Source of the DNA: a bacterium
Lineage (GTDB): Bacteria > Tectomicrobia > Entotheonellia > Entotheonellales > Entotheonellaceae
Length of the DNA stretch: 5,616 nt
NCBI GenBank assembly: GCA_027294925.1
Contig: JAPULM010000077.1
Span: 1-5,616, forward strand
Direction: 5' to 3'
Positions 5,332 to 5,616 of the stretch are shown here, piece by piece. Made by a program: the position numbers and the translations under genes. The notes beneath the pieces are model-generated. The model saw only the letters and a program-made list of their open reading frames with translations, was not told where the DNA came from and ran no database searches. How positions within the stretch are numbered: position 1 is the stretch's first letter; each line of letters starts with the position of its first letter.

Positions 5332-5616
5332 TCAGTCCGCCGCAGGCGGATGCTGCCGGAACCAGTCAATGATCGATGTTCCATTGGCCATCCAGGCCCC
5401 TTGATGGCGGGTGATAAACTGCAAGGCATCGTCCAGATAGCGAATGCGGAACGGCTGGCCAATAAGCCAGGGATGCAAATGCAACACCAACAGCCGGCCG
5501 CTCTGCGCCCCATCACGGTAGAGCCTGCGGAAACTGTCCTTCAACAACGTGCCATAGCGCGCCACCGGTACCCGTCGCTCCCACAGTGCATGGACGTCAT
5601 CCAGTTCCAACATAAT
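5332..5616 (-). CDS. Polysaccharide deacetylase / allantoinase-like protein, C-terminal part (runs off the window edge)
   Basis: The last 94 residues of a NodB-fold (carbohydrate esterase 4-like) protein; the frame is open at 5616, so the gene starts outside. Visible strings are YGTLLKDSFRRLYRDGAQSG and LLVLHLHPWLIGQPFRIRYL, then DDALQFITRH, GAWMANGTSIIDWFRQH and the stop. The HPWLIGQPFRIR motif followed by a ...HQGAWMANG...W segment is typical of the end of polysaccharide deacetylases of the PuuE-allantoinase/imidase-like subgroup, where the His belongs to the catalytic region. These enzymes hydrolyse N-acetyl groups or cyclic amides. The metal-binding DDG and HxxxH motifs would lie upstream and are not visible. 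It is the first visible gene of a minus-strand run with the VOC and DUF1330 genes. An internal ATG at 5613 is not a likely start, because such proteins are about 280-300 residues. Confidence 0.85.
   Translation of the reverse strand: MMLELDDVHALWERRVPVARYGTLLKDSFRRLYRDGAQSGRLLVLHLHPWLIGQPFRIRYLDDALQFITRHQGAWMANGTSIIDWFRQHPPAAD

Noticed and set aside
1..5616. CRISPR array, tRNA, rRNA, insertion sequence
   Set aside because: No regularly spaced repeats, no cloverleaf or rRNA-like sequence, and no transposase motifs or terminal repeats with target duplications were seen.

Overview
The window looks like an accessory or decaying stretch of a bacterial chromosome, probably from an uncultured, moderately GC-rich Gram-negative lineage. 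The large winged-helix/AAA-ATPase/TPR regulator and the SPD-2/Hydin-like secreted protein are types I associate with big environmental genomes (Entotheonella/Rokubacteria-like or deltaproteobacterial). That assignment is from memory and weak. Nearly everything after the first gene lies on the minus strand.

Layout from left to right. (1) 89-793, plus strand: a secreted protein with a signal peptide and an ASH (SPD-2/Hydin-like) domain. The domain stops abruptly near 655-670, and the last ~45 codons read through the antisense of the next gene. (2) 645-3007, minus strand: wreckage of a giant ATP-binding regulator. Winged-helix start, P-loop, Walker B, ATPase C-half and TPR tail are all recognisable, but they are split by deletions, frameshifts, one in-frame amber codon and a lost C-terminus. 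(3) 3111-3676, minus strand: a ParD/ParE-type toxin-antitoxin pair with a promoter and an inverted-repeat operator at 3706-3747. The toxin frame has no ATG, GTG or TTG at its expected start. (4) 3784-3906, minus strand: a short second copy of the Walker B region of the same ATPase family, so the toxin-antitoxin pair sits between two ATPase relics. (5) 3956-4267, minus strand: an open frame without a normal start, in frame with and directly after the stop of the next gene. (6) 4268-5616, minus strand: three codirectional and apparently intact genes, reading downstream from the window's right edge: a polysaccharide deacetylase/allantoinase-like protein (partial), a VOC-family dioxygenase-like protein and a DUF1330 protein.

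The three enzyme-like genes on the right may form a small catabolic unit, although gaps of 180 and 128 nt and a candidate terminator after the first argue against tight coupling. The middle is best read as a rearrangement-prone zone: two relics of one ATPase family, a toxin-antitoxin module between them, and a chimeric junction at the left. I see no CRISPR array, tRNA, rRNA or transposase. The most notable observations are the chimeric junction at 648-675, the toxin lacking a canonical start, and the duplicated ATPase relic at 3784-3906.
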